64,000 bases of DNA from Sphingomonas taxi (GTDB taxonomy: Bacteria; Pseudomonadota; Alphaproteobacteria; Sphingomonadales; Sphingomonadaceae), in the NCBI GenBank assembly GCA_003240625.1, contig QFMX01000001.1:248001-312000 (forward strand), written 5' to 3'. Position numbers and translations under genes: made by a program. The notes under the pieces are model-generated. The model did no database searches. It saw only the letters and a program-made list of their open reading frames with translations, and had not been told where the DNA came from. Each line of letters starts with the position of its first letter. Position 1 is the first letter of the stretch. Shown here piece by piece: positions 18,667 to 28,312 of this stretch.

Positions 18667-19989
18667 TCACCTGTAGGCGGTGACCTTGCCCTTCTGGTCG
18701 AGCGTGTAGAGCGTCGAGTTCGCGACGATCGGCGGCAGCGAGAACGGCGTCTTCGTCTCGATCGTCGAACTCACCGTGCCATCGGTCGGCGAGACGAAAT
18801 TGATCTCGCCGCGCGAGTTGGTGAGAACCAGGCGGTTGCCGGCGAGGATCGGACCGAACCAGGTGATCGCGTTGCTGCGCTTCTTCTCGTTCTGGAAGCG
18901 CGGCAGCTGGGCGATCCAGCGGGCCTTGCCGTTCGAGCGCGACAGGCAGACGAGGCGGGCGTCGTCGGTGACCACGAACAGCCATTCGCCCGCGATCCAC
19001 GGCGTCGAGATACCCGCGAAGTTCTGCTCCCACAGGCGCTGACCGGTCGACAGCTCGAGCGCGACCATGCGGCCGCCCTGCCCGACCGCATAGACGCGAC
19101 CGCCGTCGATCACCGGTGCGGCGTCGATGTCGGACAGGCTCGACACCGAGGTGGTGACCGAGGTGCGCGACAGCGCGTCCTGCCACAGGATACGGCCATT
19201 CTCGTAGCGATAGGCGCTGAGTTCGCCGCTCGAGAAGCCGGCGACCACGGTGCCCTGGCTGACCGCAGGCGCCGCGACGCCGAACACGCCCTGTGTTTCG
19301 AGCGTGCCCGACTGGACCCACTGGACCTTGCCGTCGGCCTGGTTGAGCGAGAAGACCTGGTTGTCCTGCGTCAGGACGTACACCGCGCCGTTCGCGACGG
19401 TCGGCGAGCCACGCAGCGGTGCACCGGGCTTGGCACGCCACAGGATCGCGCCGTCGGCAGCATTCATCGCGACGACGTCCCCGACGCCGTCGGTGGCATA
19501 CAGCTTGCCGTCGTCATAGCTGACCCCGCCGCCGAAGCGTGCCGCACTGTTCAGCTTGCCCTCGGTAATGCCCGCGCTCCACAGCGCAGCACCGGTATCG
19601 GCGGCAAACGCATGGACCGTCGCGGTAACATCGGTCACGAACAGCTTGTTGTCCGCGATAACCGGTGCTGCGCCGAGCCGCTGACGGTTCGAGCCGCCGT
19701 CGATCGAGGCCTGCCACGCCCGCTGGGGCTGATCGCCGAGCGCGAGCTGACCCATCGACTTCGCCGGGTTGCCGCCGGGCTGAGTCCAGGCGTCGTTGAC
19801 GGCGGGCGCGGGCAGCAGGACCTGGACGTCGGCGATCGTCTTGTCGGTCTCGACCTCGTTCTCCGAGACCAGAATGGAGACGCGGTCGCCGACAGTCGGC
19901 GTCTTCTTCACGCCACCCTTGAAGATTCCGCAACCGCTGAGCGCCACGAGCGCGGCGACGGCGACCGTCACCCGATATGTCTTCATCAT
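18667..19989 (-). CDS. bamB: Outer membrane assembly lipoprotein BamB
   Basis: A 440-residue lipoprotein of the BAM complex that inserts beta-barrel proteins into the outer membrane. It has a lipobox LVALSGC within the first 20 residues and then PQQ-like beta-propeller repeats (for example AAPVIADNKLFVTD, GSPTVANGAVYVLT, AAPVIDGGRVYAVG, TPWIAGEWLFVVT). The ATG at 19989 overlaps the stop codon of the upstream TPR gene as ATGA; a second ATG follows at once at 19986. The order TPR-bamB-der supports the call. Confidence 0.92.
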   Translation of the reverse strand: MMKTYRVTVAVAALVALSGCGIFKGGVKKTPTVGDRVSILVSENEVETDKTIADVQVLLPAPAVNDAWTQPGGNPAKSMGQLALGDQPQRAWQASIDGGSNRQRLGAAPVIADNKLFVTDVTATVHAFAADTGAALWSAGITEGKLNSAARFGGGVSYDDGKLYATDGVGDVVAMNAADGAILWRAKPGAPLRGSPTVANGAVYVLTQDNQVFSLNQADGKVQWVQSGTLETQGVFGVAAPAVSQGTVVAGFSSGELSAYRYENGRILWQDALSRTSVTTSVSSLSDIDAAPVIDGGRVYAVGQGGRMVALELSTGQRLWEQNFAGISTPWIAGEWLFVVTDDARLVCLSRSNGKARWIAQLPRFQNEKKRSNAITWFGPILAGNRLVLTNSRGEINFVSPTDGTVSSTIETKTPFSLPPIVANSTLYTLDQKGKVTAYR

Positions 19990-20726
19990 TGCGCCTTGGT
20001 ATCCTCGTTTGATGCAGCCGGAGTGATCACCCTGGCAGTAGCTCCCGTGCTGGCAACAGCGTCCACACCCAGTACGCCGGCCATCTGAACCGCGCGTTGA
20101 CGGATCGTCTCCGGCACGCCGGTATCGCGCGCGATCTGGCCGAACAACGTCCCCGCCTGCTGACGCTGGTTCATGCGGAGATAGGAGATCGCGACCATTT
20201 CGCCCGCGCTGCCGAGCCACGGACCACCGGGAACAGCGAGCGGACGAAGCCGCTCGACGATGACCTGCGGCTTCAGCGTGTCGAACTCGGCCGAGGTCTG
20301 GCGAACGAGTGCGAGATCGCGGAACGGCTTGGCCAGCGACGTGTCCGCGGCGATCGCACCGAGCTTGGCGGCGGCGCCCTTCAGGTCGTCCTTCTGGAGC
20401 AGGACGTCGGCCTGCGTGAACAGCGCGAGCGCGCGGTAGCCGTCGCGGTTCGACTTGGCGAGTTCGGCAAGCGGCTTGGCCGCGGCCGCGGCGTTGTTGG
20501 CGCCAAGCGAGTCGTAGGCGGCCTGAAGCTGCTCACCCTCGACGCCGGCAGCCTCGCCATTGTGATGCTGCCAGTAAAGGAAGCCAGCCAGTGCGGCGAG
20601 CGCGGCGACGACGCCGATCGCGACCCAGATACCCCAGTTCGTCCAGAACCCGGCGAGTTTGTCGCGACGGAGTTCTTCGTCGACCTCGCGCAGGAATGCT
20701 TCATCGGTTTTCGGCGGGAGGGCCAA
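19986..20726 (-). CDS. YfgM-like tetratricopeptide membrane protein
   Basis: A 246-residue inner-membrane protein with a cytosolic N terminus (TDEAFLREVDEELRRD), one transmembrane helix near residues 30-50 (IWVAIGVVAALAALAGFLYW) and a periplasmic helical-repeat domain. YfgM in E. coli associates with the SecYEG translocon and periplasmic chaperones. The start is TTG at 20726 (reading MALPPKTDEAF) with GGAG six bases upstream; no ATG precedes the conserved region. It overlaps bamB by four bases. Confidence 0.85.
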   Translation of the reverse strand: MALPPKTDEAFLREVDEELRRDKLAGFWTNWGIWVAIGVVAALAALAGFLYWQHHNGEAAGVEGEQLQAAYDSLGANNAAAAAKPLAELAKSNRDGYRALALFTQADVLLQKDDLKGAAAKLGAIAADTSLAKPFRDLALVRQTSAEFDTLKPQVIVERLRPLAVPGGPWLGSAGEMVAISYLRMNQRQQAGTLFGQIARDTGVPETIRQRAVQMAGVLGVDAVASTGATARVITPAASNEDTKAQ

Positions 20727-20797
20727 GGACAACTCCGGAATATTGGGGGGATGGACGGCGCGGACCTTAGCCGCGCCGGGACCGAAACGGAAGCGGA

Positions 20798-21658
20798 TCA
20801 ATCCTTGGGCACGTAGACCTGCTCGGGCCCCGGGAATGTGCGCGATCGGACATCGTCCGCATAGGTCTGCGTCGCGGACGAAATGGTGTCGGCGATATCC
20901 GCGAACCGCTTCACGAACTTCGCGGTACGCTCGAACATGCCGAGCATGTCTTCGGTTACCAGCACCTGGCCGTCGCACTGCGCCGAGGCACCGATGCCGA
21001 TCGTCGGGCACGCGATGGTGTTGGTGATCTCGATCGCGATCGGCTCGACCACGCCCTCGATCACCAGCGCGAAGGCACCTGCCTCGGCGATGTGCTGCGC
21101 GTCGGCGACGATCTTGGCGGCTTCCTCGGGCGTGCGACCGCGGGCGCCGTAGCCCCCGAGCACGTTCACCGCCTGCGGCGTGAGGCCGACATGACCCATT
21201 ACCGGCATGCCGCGCTCGGTGAGGAACTTGACGGTCGGCGCCATCGCGGTGCCGCCTTCGAGCTTTACCGCCGCCGCGCCGGTCTGCTTGAGCAAGAACG
21301 CCGCGCTCTCGAACGCCTTTTCGGGCGACGCCTCATAGCTGCCGAACGGCATGTCGATGACGACGACCGCGTGATAGCTGCCCCGCACCACCGCCGCGCC
21401 GTGCGCCGCCATCATCTCGAGCGTGACGGGCACGGTCGACGGCAGGCCGTAGATCACCTGCCCCAGACTGTCGCCGACGAGCAGCATGTCGCAATGCGGA
21501 TCGAGCAACTGCGCCGTGCGCACGGTATAGGCGGTGAGCATGACGAGCGGCGTCTTGCCCTTCTGGCGGCGGATCGCGGGGATCGTCAGCCGCTTCAGCG
21601 GGGCCGGTGTGGGGTTCGCGCGACTCGTCGCGGTGTCGAGGGTGTAGGTCGTGGACAT
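20798..21658 (-). CDS. panB: 3-methyl-2-oxobutanoate hydroxymethyltransferase
   Basis: Makes ketopantoate from 2-oxoisovalerate and methylenetetrahydrofolate, the first committed step of pantothenate and CoA synthesis; 286 residues. Visible motifs are [13 protein letters not shown], the metal-binding [31 protein letters not shown] and [16 protein letters not shown], which holds the region around the catalytic glutamate side. It lies 71 bases upstream of the YfgM-like gene on the same strand. Confidence 0.95.
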   Translation of the reverse strand: MSTTYTLDTATSRANPTPAPLKRLTIPAIRRQKGKTPLVMLTAYTVRTAQLLDPHCDMLLVGDSLGQVIYGLPSTVPVTLEMMAAHGAAVVRGSYHAVVVIDMPFGSYEASPEKAFESAAFLLKQTGAAAVKLEGGTAMAPTVKFLTERGMPVMGHVGLTPQAVNVLGGYGARGRTPEEAAKIVADAQHIAEAGAFALVIEGVVEPIAIEITNTIACPTIGIGASAQCDGQVLVTEDMLGMFERTAKFVKRFADIADTISSATQTYADDVRSRTFPGPEQVYVPKD

Positions 21659-21721
21659 GGCGATGCTAGTAGCGCGCGCGTCGGGGCTCGCCCAGCCTTC
21701 GGATCACCGGCCCGGGAGCGG

Positions 21722-22156
21722 TCAAACCGCCCACCCCTTCTGCCGGGCATGGCCGACGAGCCAGAGCGTGAACGCCGCGATCCCGACGACGACCAGCGGC
21801 AATCCGAGCGTTTCGCCGGCGCCCTTGCGCGCGACGATATCGGTCGATGCGAATAGCCAGCCGAACTGTACGATCGTGGCACCCAGCGATGCGATCAGGA
21901 ACGGGCGGGCGCTGGCACGGCGCATGAACAACAGCACGGCACCGATCAGCCCAGCCAGCACCGCGACGGCGAACAGCGGAACGTACCAGTTGGGCAGGGT
22001 CGCATAGAGCGCCCGGTCATAGGCACTCGCCCTCCCCACGGCATCGGCGCCGAGCCGCACCTGCTGCAGGAACATGAAGCAGCCGATGAGCGCCCAGGCG
22101 ACCAAGGCGCCCGTTGTCAGCCGAAACCACAATGGCCCCTGTCGTACGAAGAACAT
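21722..22156 (-). CDS. Four-helix membrane protein of unknown function
   Basis: A 144-residue protein with four hydrophobic segments (about residues 14-31, 58-78, 86-103 and 117-134) joined by short loops, the first preceded by MFFVRQGPLWFR. No catalytic motif or family assignment is recognised. GGGTGGCGGC precedes the ATG at 22156. The 256 bases upstream, to 22412, hold nothing recognisable except a direct repeat of GGGGCGACGATC at the end. Confidence 0.7.
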   Translation of the reverse strand: MFFVRQGPLWFRLTTGALVAWALIGCFMFLQQVRLGADAVGRASAYDRALYATLPNWYVPLFAVAVLAGLIGAVLLFMRRASARPFLIASLGATIVQFGWLFASTDIVARKGAGETLGLPLVVVGIAAFTLWLVGHARQKGWAV

Positions 22157-22412
22157 GCCGCCACCCTTGTTAATCCGGCCCGATGAGCCTGAGCCTATTG
22201 CTTTAGATCAACAGACTGCGCTTCGAAGGGGCTGCGTGCAAGGGGATGGCATCGGACGCGCGTCGAGACGTCGTAAGCATGTCGATTGCGCCGAACCGGA
22301 GAGACATCGGGAGCTTCCGACTGCGATGCCTCTCCGGGCCGTATCCCGCTCTATAAAACGTCAAACCTGAACGCGCCGTGACGACCACGGGGCGACGATC
22401 GGGGGGCGACGA

Positions 22413-24839
22413 TCAGAACGACCGCGAGACGGTCAGGCCATACGTGCGCGGATCACCGGGCTGGCCGACGATCAGGCCGGTGCTGCCCGACTGGAGCGCG
22501 AGCACTTCGTAATAGTTCTGGTCGAACGCGTTGCGGAGCCAGCCGAAGACGTTCCAGCTGTCCTTTGCCTTGAACCCGAGGCGGAAGTTGCTGAGCGCAT
22601 AGCCGTTGATGTCGGTATAGGCCGAGCGTGACGGGTTGGACGAGAAGGTCGACCGGTAGCTGCCGTCATAACCAAGATAGACTTGGCCATCGAGGCCGGC
22701 GAACGTCGCCGGCAGGTCGTATTCCGCCCCGTAGGAGAACGCCCATTTCGACACGCCGGGCAGGCGCTGGCCGGAGATGTCGCAGTTCTGCGGGCTGATC
22801 CCGCCGGCGGTGCCGGGTGCGCTCGGCGTCTGGCCGGCGGTCGCGGTGGTGCCGCCGGACAGTTCGGGCGGGCATGGCGCATCAACGAACTTCACGTATT
22901 TCGCGTCGGTGTAAGCGCCGTTCGCGTAGAAACTGAACCGGTCGGTGGGGCGGAACGCCGAGTCGAATTCGAGACCGCGGGTGCGGACCTTGCCGGCATT
23001 GGCGAGATAGCCGCGCAGCACGCCGAGCTGGCCGTTGGTGACGGTCGCCTGGTAATCGCTGATCTCGGTCCAGAACCCGGCGAGGTTCAGCGTCAGCCGG
23101 CGGTCCAGGAACTGCGTTTTCAGGCCAAGCTCGAAATGGTTCACCTTTTCGGGCTTCACCGTGGCGGCCGAGAGGATCGGGTTGTTGCTGGCGTCGAGCG
23201 GCAGGCCGGACAGGTTGATCCCGCCGGACTTATAGCTGCGTGCGTAGGTCGCATAGGCGTGGATGTCTGACGTCACGGTGTAGGCAGCGGTGATATCCCC
23301 CGACAGGTTCCAGTTGTCGAAATCGGGCCGATAGCTCTGCGGCGCGAGCACACCGCGCTGGTCCGCGGTCAGCGCCGTGCCGGTGCCGTTGGTGACGACC
23401 GAGACATAATCGCCCTTTTTCTTGTCGTAGTTCAAACGTAGGCCCGGCGCGATCTGGAACCGGTCGCTGACGTTCCAGGTCAGCTTGCCGAACAGCGCCG
23501 CGCTGGTGTTCTTGAAGCCGATCGTGTTGCGTGCGGTCAGGCCGTTCAACGTCGCCGGATTGCGCCCGCCCGCGCTGGTAGGGTTGAGCAGGAACGCACT
23601 GGCCGCCGGACCCTGCACCTGAAGCCCCTGCGTATCGATCGTCTGGTAGAAGTAGAATGCGCCGAGCACGTAATCGAGCGTGTGCTTGCCGTTCGAGGCA
23701 ATCCGCAACTCCTGGCTGTACTGGGTCTGCTGCGATGGGTTGGCCGACACCGTCGTGATCGGCAGGCCGATGAAATCGCGATCGTTCGACGGATCCCAGT
23801 TCCAGAACCGCCATGCGCTGACCGAGGTGATCGTCGATGCGCCGAGATCCAGATTGCCGAGCAGCGACACGCCGCCCAATTCCTGCCTCGCGCGGAGCGG
23901 CGTATCGACGTCGGTCACCCGGTCGAACGCGTTGGTGGACGGCACGACATAACCCTGCGCGGCGGCGAGTGCAGCATATTGCCGGTTGAGCGGCCGCTGG
24001 GTCGCGCCGGTGCGCGCATAATATTGCACGCAGCAATTCGGGTTCTGCTGGCCATAATCGCCGGACAGAGCGAGATCGAGATTGTCGGTCGGCTTCCAGT
24101 AGAGCTGCCCGCGGACGCTCTTATTGTCCTGCGCATTCAGATCCTTACCGGTCACGACGTTGTGGATCGTGCCGTCACGTTCGGTCACAGATGCCGACAG
24201 CCGGATCGCGAGCGTGTCGGGGATCAGCGGCCCCGACACCGAGGCCTTGGCCTGGACGAACTGATAGTTGCCGGTGGTGAGTTCGATCCGCGCCTCGGGC
24301 GTGAAGCTGGGCTTGCGCGTGGTGATGTTGATCGCGCCGGCGGTGGTGTTCTTGCCGTAGAGCGTGCCCTGGGGCCCGCGGAGGACTTCGATCCGCTCGG
24401 TATCGGTAAAGTCGAACGTCGCCGAGGCGATCCGGCTGTAATAGACCTGGTCGACATAGATGCCGACGCCCTGCTCGATGCCGTCGTTGGTCAGGCCGAA
24501 CGGCGCGCCGAGGCCGCGGATATTGGCAGCGGAGTTGCGCGGGTTGGTGGAATAGAATTGCAGAGTCGGCTGGAGTTGCGTGAGGCGGCTGACATTGTAG
24601 GCGCCGGTTTCCGCCAGCGCGGTGCCGCCGATCACCGACATCGCGATCGGGACGGTCTGGATGGTCTCGGCGCGGCGGCGTGCGGTGACGACGATATCGC
24701 CGCCGCCCTGTTGCTGGTTGCCGAGCCGACCATTGGCCGGCTCGGCCGCCTGATCCGCGGCGGGCGTCTGGGGGGTGACCGGTGGCGGCGTGACGGTAGC
24801 GGCCTGACCGGCGAGCAACAGCGCGAGCGTAAGCGACAT
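22413..24839 (-). CDS. TonB-dependent outer-membrane receptor
   Basis: An 808-residue receptor. A short hydrophobic start (MSLTLALLLAGQAAT) with no basic N region serves as signal peptide, then a Pro/Gln linker, the TonB box GDIVVTARRR near residue 50, plug motifs (ETIQTVPIAMSVI, NIRGLGAPFG, EVLRGPQGTLYGKNTTAGAINI) and a complete barrel ending in the C-terminal Phe of RTYGLTVSRSF. The sequence style is that of FecA/FyuA-like receptors frequent in sphingomonads, many of unknown ligand. AGGGGAAAAATTC precedes the ATG. No biosynthetic or degradative gene adjoins it, so the ligand cannot be inferred. Confidence 0.92.
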   Translation of the reverse strand: MSLTLALLLAGQAATVTPPPVTPQTPAADQAAEPANGRLGNQQQGGGDIVVTARRRAETIQTVPIAMSVIGGTALAETGAYNVSRLTQLQPTLQFYSTNPRNSAANIRGLGAPFGLTNDGIEQGVGIYVDQVYYSRIASATFDFTDTERIEVLRGPQGTLYGKNTTAGAINITTRKPSFTPEARIELTTGNYQFVQAKASVSGPLIPDTLAIRLSASVTERDGTIHNVVTGKDLNAQDNKSVRGQLYWKPTDNLDLALSGDYGQQNPNCCVQYYARTGATQRPLNRQYAALAAAQGYVVPSTNAFDRVTDVDTPLRARQELGGVSLLGNLDLGASTITSVSAWRFWNWDPSNDRDFIGLPITTVSANPSQQTQYSQELRIASNGKHTLDYVLGAFYFYQTIDTQGLQVQGPAASAFLLNPTSAGGRNPATLNGLTARNTIGFKNTSAALFGKLTWNVSDRFQIAPGLRLNYDKKKGDYVSVVTNGTGTALTADQRGVLAPQSYRPDFDNWNLSGDITAAYTVTSDIHAYATYARSYKSGGINLSGLPLDASNNPILSAATVKPEKVNHFELGLKTQFLDRRLTLNLAGFWTEISDYQATVTNGQLGVLRGYLANAGKVRTRGLEFDSAFRPTDRFSFYANGAYTDAKYVKFVDAPCPPELSGGTTATAGQTPSAPGTAGGISPQNCDISGQRLPGVSKWAFSYGAEYDLPATFAGLDGQVYLGYDGSYRSTFSSNPSRSAYTDINGYALSNFRLGFKAKDSWNVFGWLRNAFDQNYYEVLALQSGSTGLIVGQPGDPRTYGLTVSRSF

Positions 24840-24978
24840 GAATTTTTCCCCTGAACCTCGGCGCGCAAAGTCTACCGATTTGGGGGATATTCAATGCGAG
24901 CTTGTCTTTGGCGGTGGAAAGCGCGGCTTCGCGGCGCTCGTGCCGGGCTTCAAAAGAGTCGAAGCTGCGTGAAGTCTG

Positions 24979-25074
24979 TAACCCCGGACTGGTTCCGAGG
25001 GCCACGGTTCCGCGAACTCACGACTCTCGACTGTGCGGAGCCCTGGATGCCGGAACGAGCCCGGCATGACGGAG
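24979..25074. repeat. Two-armed palindromic element, family C (copy 2)
   Basis: Left side TAACCCCGGACTGGTTCCGA, right side GATGCCGGAACGAGCCCGGC then ATGACGG. The 24840-25246 gap between pyrG and the receptor holds only this element and the family A copy that follows. Confidence 0.8.
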
Positions 25075-25110
25075 GGAAACAAGGCGGGGCTTGCTACACA
25101 CCGGCTGCGA

Positions 25111-25234
25111 TCCTCCCCCGCCAGGGGGAGGTGGCACCGAAGGTGACGGAGGGGGAGGATAGGGAACGAAGGTTGGCGCTTACCTCCCCCTCCGTCTGGC
25201 GAGGGCCAGACACCTCCCCCTGGCGGGGGAGGAT
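25111..25234. repeat. Two-armed palindromic element, family A (copy 4)
   Basis: Left arm ATCCTCCCCCGCCAGGGGGA, core with GAAGGTGACGGAGGGGGAGG, right arm CTCCCCCTGGCGGGGGAGGA. It ends 12 bases beyond the pyrG stop codon and could end pyrG transcription. Confidence 0.85.
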
Positions 25235-25246
25235 CGAAGCAGGCAA

Positions 25247-26881
25247 TCAGACCAGGCGGCTCTGCTTGACCGCGGCTTCGATGAAGCTGGCGAACAGCGG
25301 GTGCGGGTCGAAGGGTTTGGACTTCAGTTCGGGGTGGAACTGGACGCCGACGAACCAAGGGTGGTCCGGGCGTTCGACGATCTCGGGGAGCGTGCCGTCG
25401 GGGGACATGCCGGAGAAGACCAGGCCGCCCTGCTCGAGCGCTTCCTTATACCCGGTGTTGACCTCGTAGCGGTGACGATGGCGCTCCGAAATTTCGGTGC
25501 CGCCATAGATCGACGCCACGACGCTGTTGCCGGTGAGCTTCGCGTCGTACGCGCCGAGCCGCATCGTGCCGCCCATGTCGCCTTCGGCCGCCCGCGTTTC
25601 GAGGCCTTCGCGGCCCATCCACTCGGTGATCATGCCGACCACCGGCTCGTCGGTCGGGCCGAACTCGGTCGACGACGCATTGGGGATGCCGCCGAGATCG
25701 CGCGCGCCCTCGACGCAGGCCATTTGCATGCCGAAGCAGATGCCGAAATACGGGATCTTCCGCTCGCGCGCGAACTTCACGGACGCGATCTTGCCCTCCG
25801 CGCCACGCTCGCCGAACGCGCCGGGGACGAGGATCGCGTCGCATGGCTCGAGCTGACCTGCGATGTCACTCTCGGCATTCTCGAACAGTTCTGCGTCGAT
25901 CCAGCGGACGTTGACCTTCACACGATTCGCGATGCCGCCGTGGACCAAAGCCTCGTTGAGCGACTTGTACGCGTCCTGGAGGCCGACATATTTGCCGACC
26001 ACACCGATCGTGACCTCCCCTTGAGGATTCGTCAGGCGGTCCATGATCTCGGTCCAGCGTGACAGATCGGGTGCCTCGGCGGGCTCGATACCGAACGCGC
26101 GGAGCACTTCGATGTCGAGGCCTTCGCCGTGATACTGGAGCGGCACCGCGTAGATGCTCTTCGCGTCGAGCGCGGGGATGACCGCGCTGGCGGGGACGTT
26201 GCAGAACAGCGCGATCTTGGCGCGCTCCGACGGCGGCAGCGGATGTTCGCAGCGGCAGACGAGCACGTCGGGCTGGACGCCGAGCGCCGCGAGTTCGCGG
26301 ACCGAATGCTGCGTCGGCTTGGTCTTCAGCTCGCCGGCGGCGGCGATGTACGGGACCAGCGTCACGTGGATGCTGATCGCGTTGCCGCGGCCCTCCTCGT
26401 TCTTGAGCTGGCGAATCGCCTCGATGAACGGGAGCGATTCGATATCGCCGACGGTGCCGCCGATCTCGCAGAGGATGAAGTCGATGCCGTCGGTTTCGGC
26501 GCGGGCGAACGCCTTGATCGCGTCGGTGACGTGCGGGATGACCTGCACGGTGGCGCCGAGATAATCGCCGCGACGCTCGCGCGTGATGATCTGCTGATAG
26601 ATGCGGCCCGAGGTGACGTTGTCCGACTGGCGCGAGGGAACGCCGGTGAAGCGCTCGTAATGGCCGAGGTCGAGATCGGTCTCGGCGCCGTCGTCGGTGA
26701 CGTAGACCTCGCCGTGCTGATAGGGCGACATCGTGCCGGGATCGACGTTCAGATACGGATCGAACTTCCGAATCCTGACGGTATATCCGCGCGCCTGGAG
26801 GAGAGCGGCAAGCGATGCCGCCATGAGACCTTTACCGAGCGACGAAACCACGCCCCCGGTGATGAAAATGTACCGAGCCAT
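25247..26881 (-). CDS. pyrG: CTP synthase
   Basis: Glutamine-dependent conversion of UTP to CTP; 544 residues. The N-terminal amidoligase domain starts [19 protein letters not shown] with the P-loop, then [21 protein letters not shown] and GGTVGDIE. The C-terminal glutamine amidotransferase domain has YFGICFGMQ with the catalytic Cys and, near the end, FHPELKSKP with the catalytic His-x-Glu. The ATG at 26881 fits the family start; the frame extends 13 codons upstream without support. It lies downstream of secG behind a hairpin. Confidence 0.97.
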   Translation of the reverse strand: MARYIFITGGVVSSLGKGLMAASLAALLQARGYTVRIRKFDPYLNVDPGTMSPYQHGEVYVTDDGAETDLDLGHYERFTGVPSRQSDNVTSGRIYQQIITRERRGDYLGATVQVIPHVTDAIKAFARAETDGIDFILCEIGGTVGDIESLPFIEAIRQLKNEEGRGNAISIHVTLVPYIAAAGELKTKPTQHSVRELAALGVQPDVLVCRCEHPLPPSERAKIALFCNVPASAVIPALDAKSIYAVPLQYHGEGLDIEVLRAFGIEPAEAPDLSRWTEIMDRLTNPQGEVTIGVVGKYVGLQDAYKSLNEALVHGGIANRVKVNVRWIDAELFENAESDIAGQLEPCDAILVPGAFGERGAEGKIASVKFARERKIPYFGICFGMQMACVEGARDLGGIPNASSTEFGPTDEPVVGMITEWMGREGLETRAAEGDMGGTMRLGAYDAKLTGNSVVASIYGGTEISERHRHRYEVNTGYKEALEQGGLVFSGMSPDGTLPEIVERPDHPWFVGVQFHPELKSKPFDPHPLFASFIEAAVKQSRLV

Positions 26882-26921
26882 GGGAAGAGTCTCGTAGCGT
26901 GTGTTGGGGACGAACGACAAG

Positions 26922-26946
26922 AGCCCCGCGGATCACGCAGGGGCCT
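26922..26946 (-). terminator. Hairpin between secG and pyrG
   Basis: GCCCCGCG and CGC-A-GGGGC form a stem with one bulge around GATCA, 38 bases upstream of pyrG. In the minus direction it is followed by CTCTTGTCG, a weak U tract. It may end the secG transcript or attenuate pyrG; there is no direct sign of CTP-dependent control. Confidence 0.4.
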
Positions 26947-26966
26947 TTTATCGGCGAATGGAGTGT

Positions 26967-27362
26967 TTAGTTGGCTAGCGGGACCGCGCCGTTGTCGGCC
27001 GGCGTGGTCGTGCCGGCGGGGACCCCGGCATTCTCGGCGCCACCGGCGAACGGTGCCGCGTCGCCCTTCGGCTGGGCGGTCGGGACGGCCGTTGCCGCCG
27101 CCGGGGTGCGCGCGAGCGACGTGTCGATCGTGGTGGTGCGGTGATTCGCCGCGAGGACCGCGAGCAGGATCGAGAACAGCACGAACATCGTCGCCAGGAC
27201 GCCGGTCGCGCGGGTCAGGAAATCGGCCGCGCCGCGTGCCGACATGAGACCCGACGGGCTACCGCCCATACCCAGACCGCCGCCTTCCGACCGCTGCATG
27301 AGGATCACCGTGACGAGGGCGGCCGCGATGATCGCGTGGATGACGAGCAGAAAGGCGAACAT
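26967..27362 (-). CDS. secG: Preprotein translocase subunit SecG
   Basis: A 131-residue small subunit of the SecYEG channel. Two transmembrane helices (residues 2-22 and about 53-72) flank the conserved cytosolic loop ILMQRSEGGGLGMGGSPSGLMSARG. A Pro/Ala/Thr-rich tail of about 50 residues, typical of alphaproteobacteria, follows the second helix. It is the first gene upstream of pyrG. Confidence 0.93.
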   Translation of the reverse strand: MFAFLLVIHAIIAAALVTVILMQRSEGGGLGMGGSPSGLMSARGAADFLTRATGVLATMFVLFSILLAVLAANHRTTTIDTSLARTPAAATAVPTAQPKGDAAPFAGGAENAGVPAGTTTPADNGAVPLAN

Positions 27363-27582
27363 TGCGCGGAAAACCCCGGAACTTTTGCGAAGGCGCGCAC
27401 ATAGGCGACACCGCGGCTTCGATCAACCGGGCGATCAACCGGATCGGGGGCACGGCATATCGCATGCCGCGTGCGAAACTACGGAAACAAGCCGTGCGGG
27501 CGGGCGTTGTGAACCCGTAATGACGCTCATGACTGGGTATCGTGCATATAAATTCAGATGGCGGATCAACGCTGTGGCATCA

Positions 27583-27954
27583 ATGGCAGCCAATACCTTA
27601 TCGACCTGGATGACCGCTCTGGTGGATTATGTCCGCTCGGGCGAACCCGATCTGACCAATCGTCAGATGGCATTGCTCCTGCTCGTTTACCTTAAACCCG
27701 GGCCGCATACGGTGCGCGGCCTCGCCCGGGCGCTGAACGTATCGAAGCCGGTCGTCACGCGCGCCTTGAACAGATTGGGTGCCCTCGGCTATCTGCGCCG
27801 GCAACGCGACGACAGCGACAAGCGCAACATCTTCGTCGCGCGCACGACCGAAGGGGCAGATTTTCTTGAAGAGTTCGGGCAATTCATCGGCGACGGCCCC
27901 GCCCCCAACGATGCTGGCGCCGGCTCAAACGGCCGCACCCCCGCTCACGCTTGA
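27583..27954 (+). CDS. MarR-like winged-helix regulator
   Basis: A 123-residue protein with a single winged helix-turn-helix: NRQMALLLLVYL, then PHTVRGLARALNVSKPVVTRALNRLGALGYLRRQRDDSDKR, with the wing and the basic residues expected of MarR/IclR-like regulators. The ATG at 27583 is chosen because it begins the conserved part; an in-frame ATG at 27520 would add 21 basic residues and neither has a clear ribosome-binding site. Its last 44 bases overlap the SH3 gene, suggesting translational coupling with it and argC. Targets unknown. Confidence 0.75.
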   Translation: MAANTLSTWMTALVDYVRSGEPDLTNRQMALLLLVYLKPGPHTVRGLARALNVSKPVVTRALNRLGALGYLRRQRDDSDKRNIFVARTTEGADFLEEFGQFIGDGPAPNDAGAGSNGRTPAHA

Positions 27955-28312
27955 GCCATTCGACGACAAGGCCCGCACGAGTTTCTCGCTGACGGGCCGT
28001 TCGGTGGATCTGGACCCGCGCACGCATGCGGTTCGGCGCGATATCGCCGACATTCGGTTGGCCGAATACGTATTCGCTCCACACTATGCCGTGCCGATGA
28101 TACGGGCCGTCGCGCGCACAGCTTTGTTGCGCAGTGGACGAGACGAAGCGAGCGATACGATGGTCGACCTCAAGCCTGGCGACAGTTTCGAGGTGTTGGA
28201 GATTGCTGGCGTTTCCGCATGGGGCGTCGCGCGGCCGAGCGGTCTGGTCGGCTATGTCGAGACTGCGGCGCTCGATTTGCCGGCCGATCTGCCAGCGGAC
28301 GTCGTGGCATGA
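27911..28312 (+). CDS. SH3 domain protein
   Basis: A 133-residue protein of unknown function. After a Pro/Ala-rich start, PRTHAVRRDIADIRLAEYVFAPHYAVP is a conserved stretch seen in sphingomonad homologues, followed by a bacterial SH3-like domain with the end pattern AWGVARPSGLVGYVETAAL. There is no signal peptide. Its stop codon overlaps the argC start as ATGA, so it is probably translated in coupling with argC, although no link to arginine synthesis is known. Confidence 0.72.
   Translation: MLAPAQTAAPPLTLEPFDDKARTSFSLTGRSVDLDPRTHAVRRDIADIRLAEYVFAPHYAVPMIRAVARTALLRSGRDEASDTMVDLKPGDSFEVLEIAGVSAWGVARPSGLVGYVETAALDLPADLPADVVA

Noticed and set aside
16815..18683. A 622-codon open frame on the plus strand over der
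   Set aside because: Antisense to der, whose two GTPase domains are complete. The plus frame shows no domain and ends inside a palindromic element.
22157..22412. Possible small RNA or promoter between the membrane protein and the second receptor
   Set aside because: No stable hairpin with U tract and no convincing promoter pair could be recognised; only a short GGGGCGACGATC direct repeat.
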